Shown one piece after another: positions 38,564-46,123 of a DNA stretch of 64,000 bases. The DNA is from Streptomyces barringtoniae (GTDB taxonomy: Bacteria; Actinomycetota; Actinomycetes; Streptomycetales; Streptomycetaceae): the NCBI RefSeq assembly GCF_020819595.1, contig NZ_JAJHNP010000009.1, forward strand, positions 62,001-126,000, read 5' to 3'. The position numbers and the translations under genes are program-made. Within the stretch, counting starts at the first letter, position 1. The number at the start of each line of letters is the position of its first letter. The notes beneath the pieces were generated by a model. That model was not told the DNA's origin. It worked only from the letters and a program-made list of their open reading frames with translations, and did no database searches.

Positions 38564-38956
38564 ATGGCGAAGCACTCCGAGCAGTACCTGCAGTTCTGGC
38601 GAGAACGTCACCTGTGCACCCTGACGACACTCCGGCCCGACGGCAGCCCGCACATGGTGCCGGTGGGGGTGACGTACGACGCGGAGGCCGGGCTGGCGCG
38701 GGTGATCACCGGCAGGTCGAGCGCGAAGGTCCGCAACGTCCTGGCGGCCGGGCCCGAGGGTGCCCGGGTCGCGGTGTGCCAGGTGGACGGCCGGCGCTGG
38801 GCCACGCTGGAGGGGCGGGCGAGGGTGCGCACGGAACCGGAACGGGTCGCGGAGGCGGTACGGCGCTACGCCGAACGCTACGAGCGGACACCGAGGCCGA
38901 ATCCGGCGCGCGTGGTGATCGAGATCGCGGTCGAGCGGACCCTGGGGAACGACTGA
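38564..38956 (+). CDS. PPOX-class flavin/F420-dependent oxidoreductase
   Basis: A 130-residue split-barrel protein like the F420-dependent pyridoxamine-phosphate-oxidase-type enzymes of actinobacteria. It reads WRERHLCTLTTLRPDGSPHM, VGVTYDAEAGLARVITGRSS, and AKVRNVLAAGPEGARVAVCQ, with the GR(S)SAKVRN segment typical for cofactor phosphate binding. Divergent from clpB across 145 bases and followed by a strong terminator. Substrate unknown; the choice between FMN and F420 is not settled by sequence. Confidence 0.82.
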   Translation: MAKHSEQYLQFWRERHLCTLTTLRPDGSPHMVPVGVTYDAEAGLARVITGRSSAKVRNVLAAGPEGARVAVCQVDGRRWATLEGRARVRTEPERVAEAVRRYAERYERTPRPNPARVVIEIAVERTLGND

Positions 38957-39029
38957 GACGACCGAAAACTTTCAGCCACCCTGGCGGCGGTCCCATACCG
39001 CCACATGCCATGGAATATCCCCAGAAACT

Positions 39030-39070
39030 GCAGCGGCGTCACCGTGTTCAGGTCACGGTGACGCCGCTGC
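39030..39070. terminator. strong bidirectional terminator
   Basis: Perfect 17-bp stem GCAGCGGCGTCACCGTG / CACGGTGACGCCGCTGC with a 7-base loop, between two convergent genes. Confidence 0.85.
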
Positions 39071-39113
39071 GGGGGGAAGCACCTGAGCGATCTTTTACGA
39101 CGGGGGAATCGCG

Positions 39114-39449
39114 TCAGGCACTGCGGGGGGTGGCTGAAATGGTCCTGAGGTTCTGGTCCGTCGGCTCGGCGAGCCGGTGGTCCCGCTGGTCAAGGTTCAC
39201 AAAGATCATTCCGTACCGGACGGCACACCGCACCGGCTGGGGCGCACCGCGCGGCTTGCGCAGGCACCGGTACGCCCGCACGTCCTCGTCCTCGTCCCGC
39301 GTCACGACGACCGGCTCACCGAACACGGTCACCATCAGCGAGTCACCGCTGTGGGGGATGGCGGTGACCAGGTCGATGAAGTGCCAGCCGGAGCGGTAGG
39401 CCGTGGCCATTTCGCGACGGAAGGACCGGTCGTCGGGTGGGGTGGTCAT
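39114..39449 (-). CDS. truncated Rieske-like protein lacking Fe-S ligands
   Basis: A 111-residue protein resembling the N-terminal part of ring-hydroxylating oxygenase alpha subunits: YRSGWHFIDLVTAIPHSGDS, LMVTVFGEPVVVTRDEDEDVRAYRC, and YGMIFVNLDQRD. At the place where a Rieske domain has C-x-H...C-x-x-H it reads YRCLRKPRGAPQPVRC, with two Cys but no His pair, so a normal 2Fe-2S cluster is unlikely, and the catalytic domain is absent. Its ATG overlaps the stop of the DSSW peptide gene by four bases (ATGA), so the two are made together. The role may be binding or modifying the peptide; this is a guess from context. Confidence 0.72.
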   Translation of the reverse strand: MTTPPDDRSFRREMATAYRSGWHFIDLVTAIPHSGDSLMVTVFGEPVVVTRDEDEDVRAYRCLRKPRGAPQPVRCAVRYGMIFVNLDQRDHRLAEPTDQNLRTISATPRSA

Positions 39450-39715
39450 GACCGCACAGCCCAACTGCTGTCGGCGGGGGCGACCCACGAGCTGTCGGCA
39501 GGAGCAAGCCACGAGCTGTCGCCCGGGGCGGCGGACGCCGCGATCACCCAACTGCTGTCGCCGGGCGCGGCCTTGACCAGCCAGCTGCTGTCCTGTGCGG
39601 CATCGCTCTTCGCGCCCGCATGACCGGTCATCACTCCGAAGGCCAGCACGGCGGAGAAGGCGGCGACAAGCGCCGAGCGAAGCATTCTCTTATGCATAGT
39701 CGGCTTCGTCCTCAT
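39446..39715 (-). CDS. secreted small peptide with five DSSW repeats
   Basis: An 89-residue precursor. Residues 1-35 are a signal peptide (basic MHKRMLR, hydrophobic ALVAAFSAVLAFGVM, cleavage near AGA). The mature part of about 54 residues contains DSSW five times, followed by hydrophobic residues and separated by Ala/Pro/Gly spacers of 4-9 residues. ATG 39715 has GGAGAGG at suitable distance; an upstream ATG lacks one. The repeated cores resemble multi-core ribosomal peptide precursors or a cell-surface binding peptide, but no known class fits. Overlapped by the Rieske-like gene and divergent from three regulators. Not recognised as any named family. Confidence 0.75.
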   Translation of the reverse strand: MRTKPTMHKRMLRSALVAAFSAVLAFGVMTGHAGAKSDAAQDSSWLVKAAPGDSSWVIAASAAPGDSSWLAPADSSWVAPADSSWAVRS

Positions 39716-39828
39716 TTGAAGGTCACCTCTCCCCCGTCCGAATACGACGATGGCCCATTCCGGCACGTCATGGCCACACAATCGATGCATCATGTTCCTG
39801 CACGTTCAGGACCCTGGGGGGTGGAGAT

Positions 39829-40812
39829 TTGGCGATAAATGAGACTAAGCGGACACATCCCCACGGGCTGACCGACCTGTGCGAGGACGGGCGCCGCCTG
39901 TACGGCAACGCTCTCCGGACGGGACGCCTAGCCCGTGCGGAGGTGGAACCCGCGCCGTGTTTGATGGAGTTCGCCCTCCTTCATCCCGACCCCGACGACC
40001 CGAACTGGCTACGCCCGGTCCCCCCATCCATTGCCCTGGCCCAGCGGCTCAACCCCATCGAGCAGGAGATCAGCCAGCGCAGGCGGCACTCCGTCGAACT
40101 GGCCGACGCCTTCGAGCCGTTCATGAGCATCAGTGCCCAGCCCACGGCGACCACGCACTCCATCACCGTGCTGGAGGGCCTCGACCGGATCAACGCGGCA
40201 CTGGATCTGGCCACCTCCCAGTGCCAGACCGAGATGCTCACCGTCCAGCCGAGCCGCCGCCGCCTGGAGCACACCCTCACCAAGGCACTGGAGCGCGACC
40301 GGCCGATGATCGAGCGCGGCTGCCGCATCCGCACCCTCTACCAGCACCCGGCCCGCTACAGCCCGGAGACGCTCGCGTACGTGGCCCAGTTCACCGACGG
40401 CAAGGTGGAGTACCGGACCATCGACGAACTCGTCGAGCGACTGATCATCTGCGACGAGACCGTGGCCTTCATCCCGACGCGCGACGACGGGGAGATCGCC
40501 CTGGAACTCCGGCATCCGGGGCTCGTCCGCTACCTGGTCAAGGTCTTCGAGTTCATGTGGGCCCGCGCCGTCCCGCTGAGCGCCGGCGCCCCCTACGAGA
40601 CCGCCCCCGACGGCATCACCGAGATCCAGCACTCCATCGCCAAGCTGCTGGTCGAGGGACACGTGGACGAGGCCATCGCCCGGCGCCTGGGCATGAACGT
40701 CCGCACCTGCCGGGCCCACATCGCCAAGCTCGCGACGGCACTGGGCAGCGGCAGCCGGGCCCAGCTGGGCTTTCTCATAGCGCAGTCGGGGATCCTGGAC
40801 CAGGACCTCTGA
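39829..40812 (+). CDS. LuxR-type HTH regulator, paralogue 1
   Basis: A 327-residue protein with three parts: N-terminal segment to about 60 (HGLTDLCEDGRRLYGNALRTG, PCLMEFALLHPDPDD), a middle sensor-like domain with RIRTLYQHPARYSPETLAY and TIDELVERLIICDETVAFIPTR resembling the PLD-like domain of TrmB/LuxR sensors, and a C-terminal LuxR HTH (VEGHVDEAIARRLGMNVR then AHIAKLATALGSGSRAQLG). TTG 39829 is the best start: GTGGAG lies close upstream and the N-terminus aligns with the paralogues. It is divergent from the DSSW operon over 113 bases. Probably a DNA-binding regulator; target inferred. Confidence 0.82.
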   Translation: MAINETKRTHPHGLTDLCEDGRRLYGNALRTGRLARAEVEPAPCLMEFALLHPDPDDPNWLRPVPPSIALAQRLNPIEQEISQRRRHSVELADAFEPFMSISAQPTATTHSITVLEGLDRINAALDLATSQCQTEMLTVQPSRRRLEHTLTKALERDRPMIERGCRIRTLYQHPARYSPETLAYVAQFTDGKVEYRTIDELVERLIICDETVAFIPTRDDGEIALELRHPGLVRYLVKVFEFMWARAVPLSAGAPYETAPDGITEIQHSIAKLLVEGHVDEAIARRLGMNVRTCRAHIAKLATALGSGSRAQLGFLIAQSGILDQDL

Positions 40813-40831
40813 GTCCGGGAGGGAGGGCACG

Positions 40832-41830
40832 ATGGCCCGGGCCACACATGTGGCACACGGCGCGCAGGAGATGTGCGCCGAGGCAGCGGCGCTGTACGCA
40901 CGCGCGCTGCGCGACGGCCACCTGCGCGCCGGGGACGCCGAGGAGGCGCCCTGCCTGGTCGGTCTCGGCCTGCTGCGGCCGTCGGCCGGGGCGCCGGACA
41001 GACCGGAGCCCCTCGCGCCCGCCGTCGCCCTGCACCGGTTGCTGCGCGCCTCGGAGGACCGCATCGCCGACGAACGGCGGCGCGAGGCCCGGCTGGCCGA
41101 GCTGTTCGAACCCCTGCTGCGGATCGACGGCCGGCGCACCGGGACCGACGACCCGCCGGCGGTCACCGTCCTCACCGGATTCCCCGGCATCGGCCGGGCC
41201 ATCGCCCGGGCCATGGCCGACAGCCACGGCGAACTGCTCGCCGTCCAGCCGCACGTGAGTCACACCCGGACGCCTGCCGAGGCGCGTGCCGAGGTACTCG
41301 CCCGCTGCCAGGACTTCCTCGACCGCGGCGGCCGTATCCGCACCCTCTACCAGCACACCCTCCGGCACGCCCCCTCGGTCGCCGCCCGCTACGAGCAGCT
41401 GAGAGGCGCCGCCGGGGCCCGCACCCTGGACGAGATCACCGACCGCCTCCTCGTCGTGGACCGCACGGTGGCCTGCATCCCGGCGGACTCCGGCCGCACC
41501 CTCGCCCTGGAGATCCGCCATCCCGCCCTCGTCGAGTTCCTCGCCACCGCCTTCGACCGCCTCTGGCGCCTGGCCACCCCCATGTACCCCGAAGCCGCCC
41601 AGCCCCCCACCCTGAACGGCGTCACGCCCCGCCGGCGCGCCATCGCCGCCCTCCTGATCGAAGGCCACACCGACGCCGACATGGCGGAGAGGCTCGGCAT
41701 GAACATCCGCACCGCCCGCCTGCACATCGCCGAACTCGCCGCCACCCTCGGCAGCGACAGCCGGGCCCAGCTGGGCTATCTCATCGGGCGCTCCGGGATC
41801 CTCGACGAGCAGGGGGAGGCGGGCCGGTGA
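40832..41830 (+). CDS. LuxR-type HTH regulator, paralogue 2
   Basis: A 332-residue paralogue with the same three-part layout: N-terminal HGAQEMCAEAAALYARALRDG, sensor region RIRTLYQHTLRHAPSVAARY and TLDEITDRLLVVDRTVACIP, HTH region IEGHTDADMAERLGMNIRTA followed by LHIAELAATLGSDSRAQLGY. It starts 20 bases after paralogue 1 and its stop overlaps the GTG of paralogue 3, so the three form one operon. Closest to paralogue 3 in the HTH, suggesting a late duplication. Confidence 0.82.
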   Translation: MARATHVAHGAQEMCAEAAALYARALRDGHLRAGDAEEAPCLVGLGLLRPSAGAPDRPEPLAPAVALHRLLRASEDRIADERRREARLAELFEPLLRIDGRRTGTDDPPAVTVLTGFPGIGRAIARAMADSHGELLAVQPHVSHTRTPAEARAEVLARCQDFLDRGGRIRTLYQHTLRHAPSVAARYEQLRGAAGARTLDEITDRLLVVDRTVACIPADSGRTLALEIRHPALVEFLATAFDRLWRLATPMYPEAAQPPTLNGVTPRRRAIAALLIEGHTDADMAERLGMNIRTARLHIAELAATLGSDSRAQLGYLIGRSGILDEQGEAGR

Positions 41831-42816
41831 CGCACCGGGAACACGGGGTCGAGGAGTTGTGCGCCGCCGGGGAGGAGGTGTACGAGCGGGCCCTGCGGGA
41901 GGGCCGGATACCCGTCGGCGAGGCCGCCGAGGTGCCCTGTCTCACCGACTTCGGGCTGCTCCACCCGGCCCTGGACGACGTCGGCCTGCTCGAACCGGTC
42001 GCGCCCGCCGCGGCACTGCACCGGCTGCTGCGCGCCTCCGCGGCCCGGGTCGCCGAGGAACGGCGGCGCGAGGACCGGCTGGTGGAGCGGTTCGGGCAGC
42101 TCCTGCGGATCGGCGTACGGCAGACGCCCGGCACCGGCACCGGGCCGGCGATGCTGCGGCTGCTCAGCGGCACCGAGCAGATCAACCGGGCCATCACCGA
42201 CGCGATGGTCGACGCCACCGAGGAGTCCCTGACCATCCAGCCGCACTCCGGCCTCACCGGGGCGCGCGGCGAGGCGGCCCGCGACGCCGCCTTCCTGCGC
42301 GACCAGGCCCTGCTGGACCGCGGCGGCCGCATCCGCGTCCTCTACCAGCACACCCTGCGCCATGTGCCGCTCGTGTACGGCCCGCTGGAGCACTTCCGGC
42401 ACGGCGACACCGAGGCCCGCAGCCTGGACGAGGTGCCGGACCGGCTCATCGTCATCGACCGCAAGATCGCCTTCCTCCCGGCCAACGAGGACGGCACCCT
42501 CGCCCTGGAGGTCCGCCACCCGGCCCTGATCAAGTACTTCGTCACCACCTTCGACCGGCTCTGGCGGCTGGCCACGCCGATGTTCCCGAAGGCGGTGCAG
42601 CCGCCGTCGGTGAACGGCGTCACGCCCCGCCAGCGCGCCATCGCCGCCCTGCTGGTCGAGGGACACACCGACGCCGTCATCGCCGACCGCCTGGGCATGA
42701 ACATCCGCACCGCCCGCCTGCACATCGCCAAACTCGCCGCCACCCTCGGCAGCGACAGCCGGGCCCAGCTGGGCTATCTCATCGCACGCTCGGGGATTCT
42801 TGATCAGGAACCGTGA
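41827..42816 (+). CDS. LuxR-type HTH regulator, paralogue 3
   Basis: A 329-residue paralogue starting at GTG 41827, which overlaps the preceding stop (GTGA). N-terminal HGVEELCAAGEEVYERALRE, sensor region RIRVLYQHTLRHVPLVYGPL with SLDEVPDRLIVIDRKIAFLP, HTH VEGHTDAVIADRLGMNIRTA then LHIAKLAATLGSDSRAQLGY. Its last 38 bases overlap the convergent paralogue 4, so antisense interference between the two messages is possible. Confidence 0.82.
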   Translation: MTHREHGVEELCAAGEEVYERALREGRIPVGEAAEVPCLTDFGLLHPALDDVGLLEPVAPAAALHRLLRASAARVAEERRREDRLVERFGQLLRIGVRQTPGTGTGPAMLRLLSGTEQINRAITDAMVDATEESLTIQPHSGLTGARGEAARDAAFLRDQALLDRGGRIRVLYQHTLRHVPLVYGPLEHFRHGDTEARSLDEVPDRLIVIDRKIAFLPANEDGTLALEVRHPALIKYFVTTFDRLWRLATPMFPKAVQPPSVNGVTPRQRAIAALLVEGHTDAVIADRLGMNIRTARLHIAKLAATLGSDSRAQLGYLIARSGILDQEP

Positions 42817-43825
42817 GCGCGCCGGCCGGCAGGCCGGGCCCGCGGTGGCCGTCCAGGCCGACCTGGGCGATCCGGACGCCCAGCTGGGTACGGCTGGCCG
42901 CGCCGAGGGTCTCCGACAGCCGGGCGATGTGGGCGCGGCACGTGCGCACGCTGATGCCGAGCCGCTCGGCGATCACCGCGTCCTGGTGGCCCTCGGCGAG
43001 CAGCGCGGCGATGGACTGCTCGCGGTGCGAGATGCCCTCGATGCCGGTGTCGGGGAGGGGGGCCGTCAGCGGGATGGCGAGGCGCCAGAGCCGCTCGAAG
43101 ACCGTCACCAGGTATTCGACCAGAGCCGGGTGACGCAGTTCCAGGGCCATCGTGCGGTCGGCGTTGGCGGGGATGAAGGCCACCGTGCGGTCGAAGAGGA
43201 TCAGCCGGTCGATCACCTCGTCCAGGGTGCGGGCCTCCACCGTGCCGCCCATCAGCTCCAGGTAGTTCAGCAGGCCCTGGCCGTGCCGGGCCACATGCGT
43301 GTACAGGTCGCGCATGCGCACGCCCCGGCCGCGCAGGGCCAGCGCCCGGTGCAGCCCCTCGGTCAGCTCGGCCTCCCGGCGGATGCCGCCGGGCTGCACG
43401 GTGAGCACCTCGGTCGTGCACGCCTCGGTCGCCTCGTCCATCGCGGCCTGGATCCGGGAGAGCCCGTCCAGCACCCGGATCGCACTGCCTTCGGCCGGTG
43501 CGGCCAGTGCGCCCAGCTGACGGCCGAGTCCGGCGTACCACTCGAAGGCGGCCACCGCCGAGCCCACCCGCCGCTGGCTCTCGCTGACCTCGTCGTAGAC
43601 CCCGCGCAGCAGCCTGGTCATGACCTCCTGCGGGGAGGTCGGCACCAACCAGTCCATGTCGTCGGGGTCCGGGTGCAGCAGGGCCAGTTCCAGCAGGCAG
43701 GGCACCGCCTCGGCATCAGTGCGCGACACGCGCCCCCGGCGTACGGCCCGGGAATAGATCCGGTCGCCGGCCGCGCACAGTCGGTCGGCACCGTGTGGAT
43801 GTTCCTCCGCCCCGCGCCCGGCCAT
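42779..43825 (-). CDS. LuxR-type HTH regulator, paralogue 4 (convergent)
   Basis: A 348-residue paralogue on the opposite strand. N-terminal HGADRLCAAGDRIYSRAVRR and PCLLELALLHPDPDDMDWL are closest to paralogue 1. The sensor region VRMRDLYTHVARHGQGLLNY and TLDEVIDRLILFDRTVAFIP and the HTH region AEGHQDAVIAERLGISVRTC then AHIARLSETLGAASRTQLGV are more diverged. It has a C-terminal extension of about 25 residues. ATG 43825 (MAGRGAEEHPHGADR) follows GGGGGTGA. Overlaps paralogue 3 tail to tail by 38 bases. Confidence 0.82.
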   Translation of the reverse strand: MAGRGAEEHPHGADRLCAAGDRIYSRAVRRGRVSRTDAEAVPCLLELALLHPDPDDMDWLVPTSPQEVMTRLLRGVYDEVSESQRRVGSAVAAFEWYAGLGRQLGALAAPAEGSAIRVLDGLSRIQAAMDEATEACTTEVLTVQPGGIRREAELTEGLHRALALRGRGVRMRDLYTHVARHGQGLLNYLELMGGTVEARTLDEVIDRLILFDRTVAFIPANADRTMALELRHPALVEYLVTVFERLWRLAIPLTAPLPDTGIEGISHREQSIAALLAEGHQDAVIAERLGISVRTCRAHIARLSETLGAASRTQLGVRIAQVGLDGHRGPGLPAGALTVPDQESPSVR

Positions 43826-44171
43826 CGCCCATTTCACCCCCGGTGTGCTGCCACTTCCGCAGCGCAACTATGCGCGGCGCCGACCGGGTCCGCAACACGG
43901 CTCACCACAACGGGGCTGCCGTTAAACGGTGTTATGTCCGAGTATCGGGCAGGCTCCGCCCCTCGCATTGCAACAAGCTGATGGTGGTGGCCCGGACGGC
44001 GTCACGGCATCGTTGGTCCCACTTCCCCCGGGTGCCACACCGGCAAACCCGAGGGATCCCGTCCGGGCTCGCGCCCCGCGCCCACGGGGGTGGCGCGGGG
44101 CGGGCGCGCTCCGCCGGGAAGCCACATGCCGGCCACAGCCCCGCGCCCCTTCGGGCGCGGGGATTCGTGCC
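43826..44171. other. intergenic with two hairpins
   Basis: Upstream region of regulator 4 and trailer of the sugar-binding protein gene. Besides the terminator at 44139-44162, an 11-bp inverted repeat CGCCCCGCGCC / GGCGCGGGGCG spans 44072-44102. No coding frame is convincing. Confidence 0.5.
44139..44162 (-). terminator. terminator of sugar-binding protein gene
   Basis: CCCCGCGCCC-CTTC-GGGCGCGGGG, perfect 10-bp stem with a tetraloop, 10 bases past the stop. Confidence 0.8.
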
Positions 44172-45287
44172 CTACTTCAGGTTGAGCGCCGCGCACGCCG
44201 TCCTGTACTTGGGCGTGCAGATGTCGGCCACGGTGTAGATGCCGTCCGCGACGACCGTGGACTTGATGTTGCTCTTGGTCAGGGCGACCGGCTGGATCAG
44301 CTTGGCCGGGATGCTCTTGGTGGTGGGGCTGTCGACCTTGTCCTGGGTGAGCGCGTCGAACTGGATGTCCTTGCCCTGGACCTTGGCGACGGCCATCTGC
44401 GCGGCGGCCTCGGCCTCGTCCGGGTAGGCCTTGTAGACGCTCATGTACTGCTCACCGGCCACGATGCGCTGGACGGCGTCGAGTTCCGCGTCCTGGCCGG
44501 TGACCGGCGGCAGGCTCGTGACGCCGGCGGCCTTCAGGGCCTTGATGACGCCGCCGGCCATGCCGTCGTTGGCGGCGTAGACGCCGGCGATGTTGCTCTT
44601 GCCGATCGCGCTGATGGCCCTGGCCATCTCGGTCTCGGCCAGCTCCGGCTTCCAGTCCGTGGTGTCGTACGTCGCCGCGATCGTCGCATGACCGGTCAGC
44701 TCGGAGAGCGCGCCCTGCTTGAACTGCTTGGCGTTCGGGTCGGTGGGCGAGCCGTTCACCATGACGATCTTGTGGGAGCTGTCGGCCGAGCCGAGGGCCT
44801 CCAGCAGGGTGCGGCCCTGCACCTCGCCGACGAGCTCGTTGTCGAAGGAGACGTAGGCGTCGATCGGGCCCTCGGCGAGACGGTCGTAGGCGATGACCGG
44901 AATACCCGCGTCCTTGGCCTTCGTCACCTCGGGGGCGATGGCGTGCGAGTCGACCGCGTCGATCATGATGATGTCGACCTTCTCGTCGATCATCTTCTGC
45001 ATCTGCGAGGCCTGCTGGGAGGCGTTCGCGTCGGCGTTTTCGTACTCGACCTTGCCCTGCTTGCCGGTGAGTTCGGCCACCTTGTTCTTGATGATGGGGT
45101 AGTCGAACTTGTCGTAACGGGTGTTCGCCTTCTCCGGCAGCAGCAGGCCCACGGTGATGTCGTTGCCCTTGCTCGGGCTCGCGCTCGCGCCGTCCCCCGT
45201 TGCTCCCAACACGCCACAACCGGCGAGCGAGAGGGTCATCGTGGATGTGGCCACGGATATGGCGATACGACGCATTCGAGGGCTCAC
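44172..45287 (-). CDS. sugar ABC transporter substrate-binding lipoprotein (xylose/ribose type)
   Basis: A 371-residue lipoprotein: signal peptide RRIAISVATSTMTLSLAGC with lipobox LAGC, then a periplasmic-binding-protein type 1 fold. ITVGLLLPEKANTRYDKFD, DANASQQASQMQKMIDEKVD and IIMIDAVDSHAIAPEVTKAK resemble XylF; GVYAANDGMAGGVIKALKAAG is the usual domain-2 signature. No ATPase or permease lies beside it, so it is an orphan that must use a transporter encoded elsewhere or act as a sensor component. GTG 45287 or ATG 45275 could be the start. A promoter-like sequence lies at 45314-45343. Confidence 0.88.
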   Translation of the reverse strand: MSPRMRRIAISVATSTMTLSLAGCGVLGATGDGASASPSKGNDITVGLLLPEKANTRYDKFDYPIIKNKVAELTGKQGKVEYENADANASQQASQMQKMIDEKVDIIMIDAVDSHAIAPEVTKAKDAGIPVIAYDRLAEGPIDAYVSFDNELVGEVQGRTLLEALGSADSSHKIVMVNGSPTDPNAKQFKQGALSELTGHATIAATYDTTDWKPELAETEMARAISAIGKSNIAGVYAANDGMAGGVIKALKAAGVTSLPPVTGQDAELDAVQRIVAGEQYMSVYKAYPDEAEAAAQMAVAKVQGKDIQFDALTQDKVDSPTTKSIPAKLIQPVALTKSNIKSTVVADGIYTVADICTPKYRTACAALNLK

Positions 45288-45313
45288 TTCAGGTGCGTTC
45301 CGGACGTAGGGCT

Positions 45314-45343
45314 GCTATACGACCCAGGTGTCTGAAAAGACAA
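45314..45343 (-). promoter_or_regulatory. candidate promoter of sugar-binding protein gene
   Basis: Minus strand TTGTCT (-35) and TATAGC (-10) separated by 18 bases, 27 bases before the GTG start. Confidence 0.45.
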
Positions 45344-45608
45344 CGCGGAGGCCCCACCCGGCGTCAAGCGGAATCACTTAACGAGTCCGCAACACCACGC
45401 TCGGCTGACCCTGTGAAGGAGGAGCGGAATCGCCTCCAAACACTCTTTACGGACCCTCCATTCAAAGGGAGTTCATGGGTCGGCAAAGATCGGTGCAACC
45501 AGCCGGGTTCTCCGCGAGTCGTGATCACCGGCAGTGGTGCGCCGCTTCCCCGACTCGACCAGACGACCGAACGAACCCAGCCAGGCGCCGAGCGGCTCCT
45601 GACAAGCC

Positions 45609-45640
45609 GAAGGGGCTCGCGGAAGACCGCGGGCCCCTTC
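45609..45640 (-). terminator. hspR operon terminator
   Basis: GAAGGGGC-t-CGCGG / CCGCG-g-GCCCCTTC, 14-bp stem with one wobble and a 4-base loop, 32 bases past the hspR stop. Confidence 0.8.
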
Positions 45641-45671
45641 ACCGTGTTCGCTCGGTCCTGCTCGGTCCTGC

Positions 45672-46118
45672 TCAGTCCTGCTGCCGCTTCGGCCGCCACA
45701 CCACCAGCGCGCTGGTCTGCTGGACCTCCTGGTACGGGACCAGGTCGCGGCGGTAGGAGGCGTGGACGGCGGCCTCGCGCTGCTGCATCGCGGCCGCCGC
45801 GCCGTCCAGGGCCGCCTCCAGCTCCGCGACGCGGGACTGCAGGGCGGCGACCTGGTTCTCCAGTTCGATGATGCGCTTGATGCCGGCCAGGTTGATGCCC
45901 TCGTCCTGCGACAACTGCTGCACCTGGCGGAGCAGTTCGATGTCGCGGGCCGAGTAGCGGCGGCCCCGTCCCGCGGTGCGGTCGGGGGAGACCAGGCCCA
46001 GGCGGTCGTACTGGCGCAGCGTCTGCGGGTGGAGTCCGGAGAGCTGGGCCGCCACCGAGATGACGTAGACCGGGGTCTCCTCGGTCAGTTCATACGGGTT
46101 ACGTCGACGGCCGTCCAT
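45672..46118 (-). CDS. hspR: heat-shock repressor HspR
   Basis: MerR-family repressor of 148 residues that binds HAIR sequences, with DnaK as co-repressor in Streptomyces. The N-terminal winged HTH reads VYVISVAAQLSGLHPQTLRQ then YDRLGLVSPDRTAGRGRRY; a coiled coil follows (RIIELENQVAALQSRVAELE) and a C-terminal tail VQQTSALVVWRPKRQ. ATG 46118 follows GAGAGAG, five bases after the dnaJ stop, so it is the last gene of the dnaK operon it represses. Confidence 0.97.
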   Translation of the reverse strand: MDGRRRNPYELTEETPVYVISVAAQLSGLHPQTLRQYDRLGLVSPDRTAGRGRRYSARDIELLRQVQQLSQDEGINLAGIKRIIELENQVAALQSRVAELEAALDGAAAAMQQREAAVHASYRRDLVPYQEVQQTSALVVWRPKRQQD

Positions 46119-46123
46119 CTCTC

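Larger units (their letters stand above)
45288..45671. other. intergenic: promoter and hspR terminator
   Basis: Contains the upstream region of the sugar-binding protein gene and the hspR terminator. The decamer CTCGGTCCTG-like unit occurs three times in a row at about 45650-45677, reaching into the hspR stop. No gene is supported. Confidence 0.5.

Noticed and set aside
45364..45699. 111-codon minus-strand frame between the sugar-binding protein and hspR
   Set aside because: Overlaps the hspR 3' end and terminator, no ribosome site, erratic composition.
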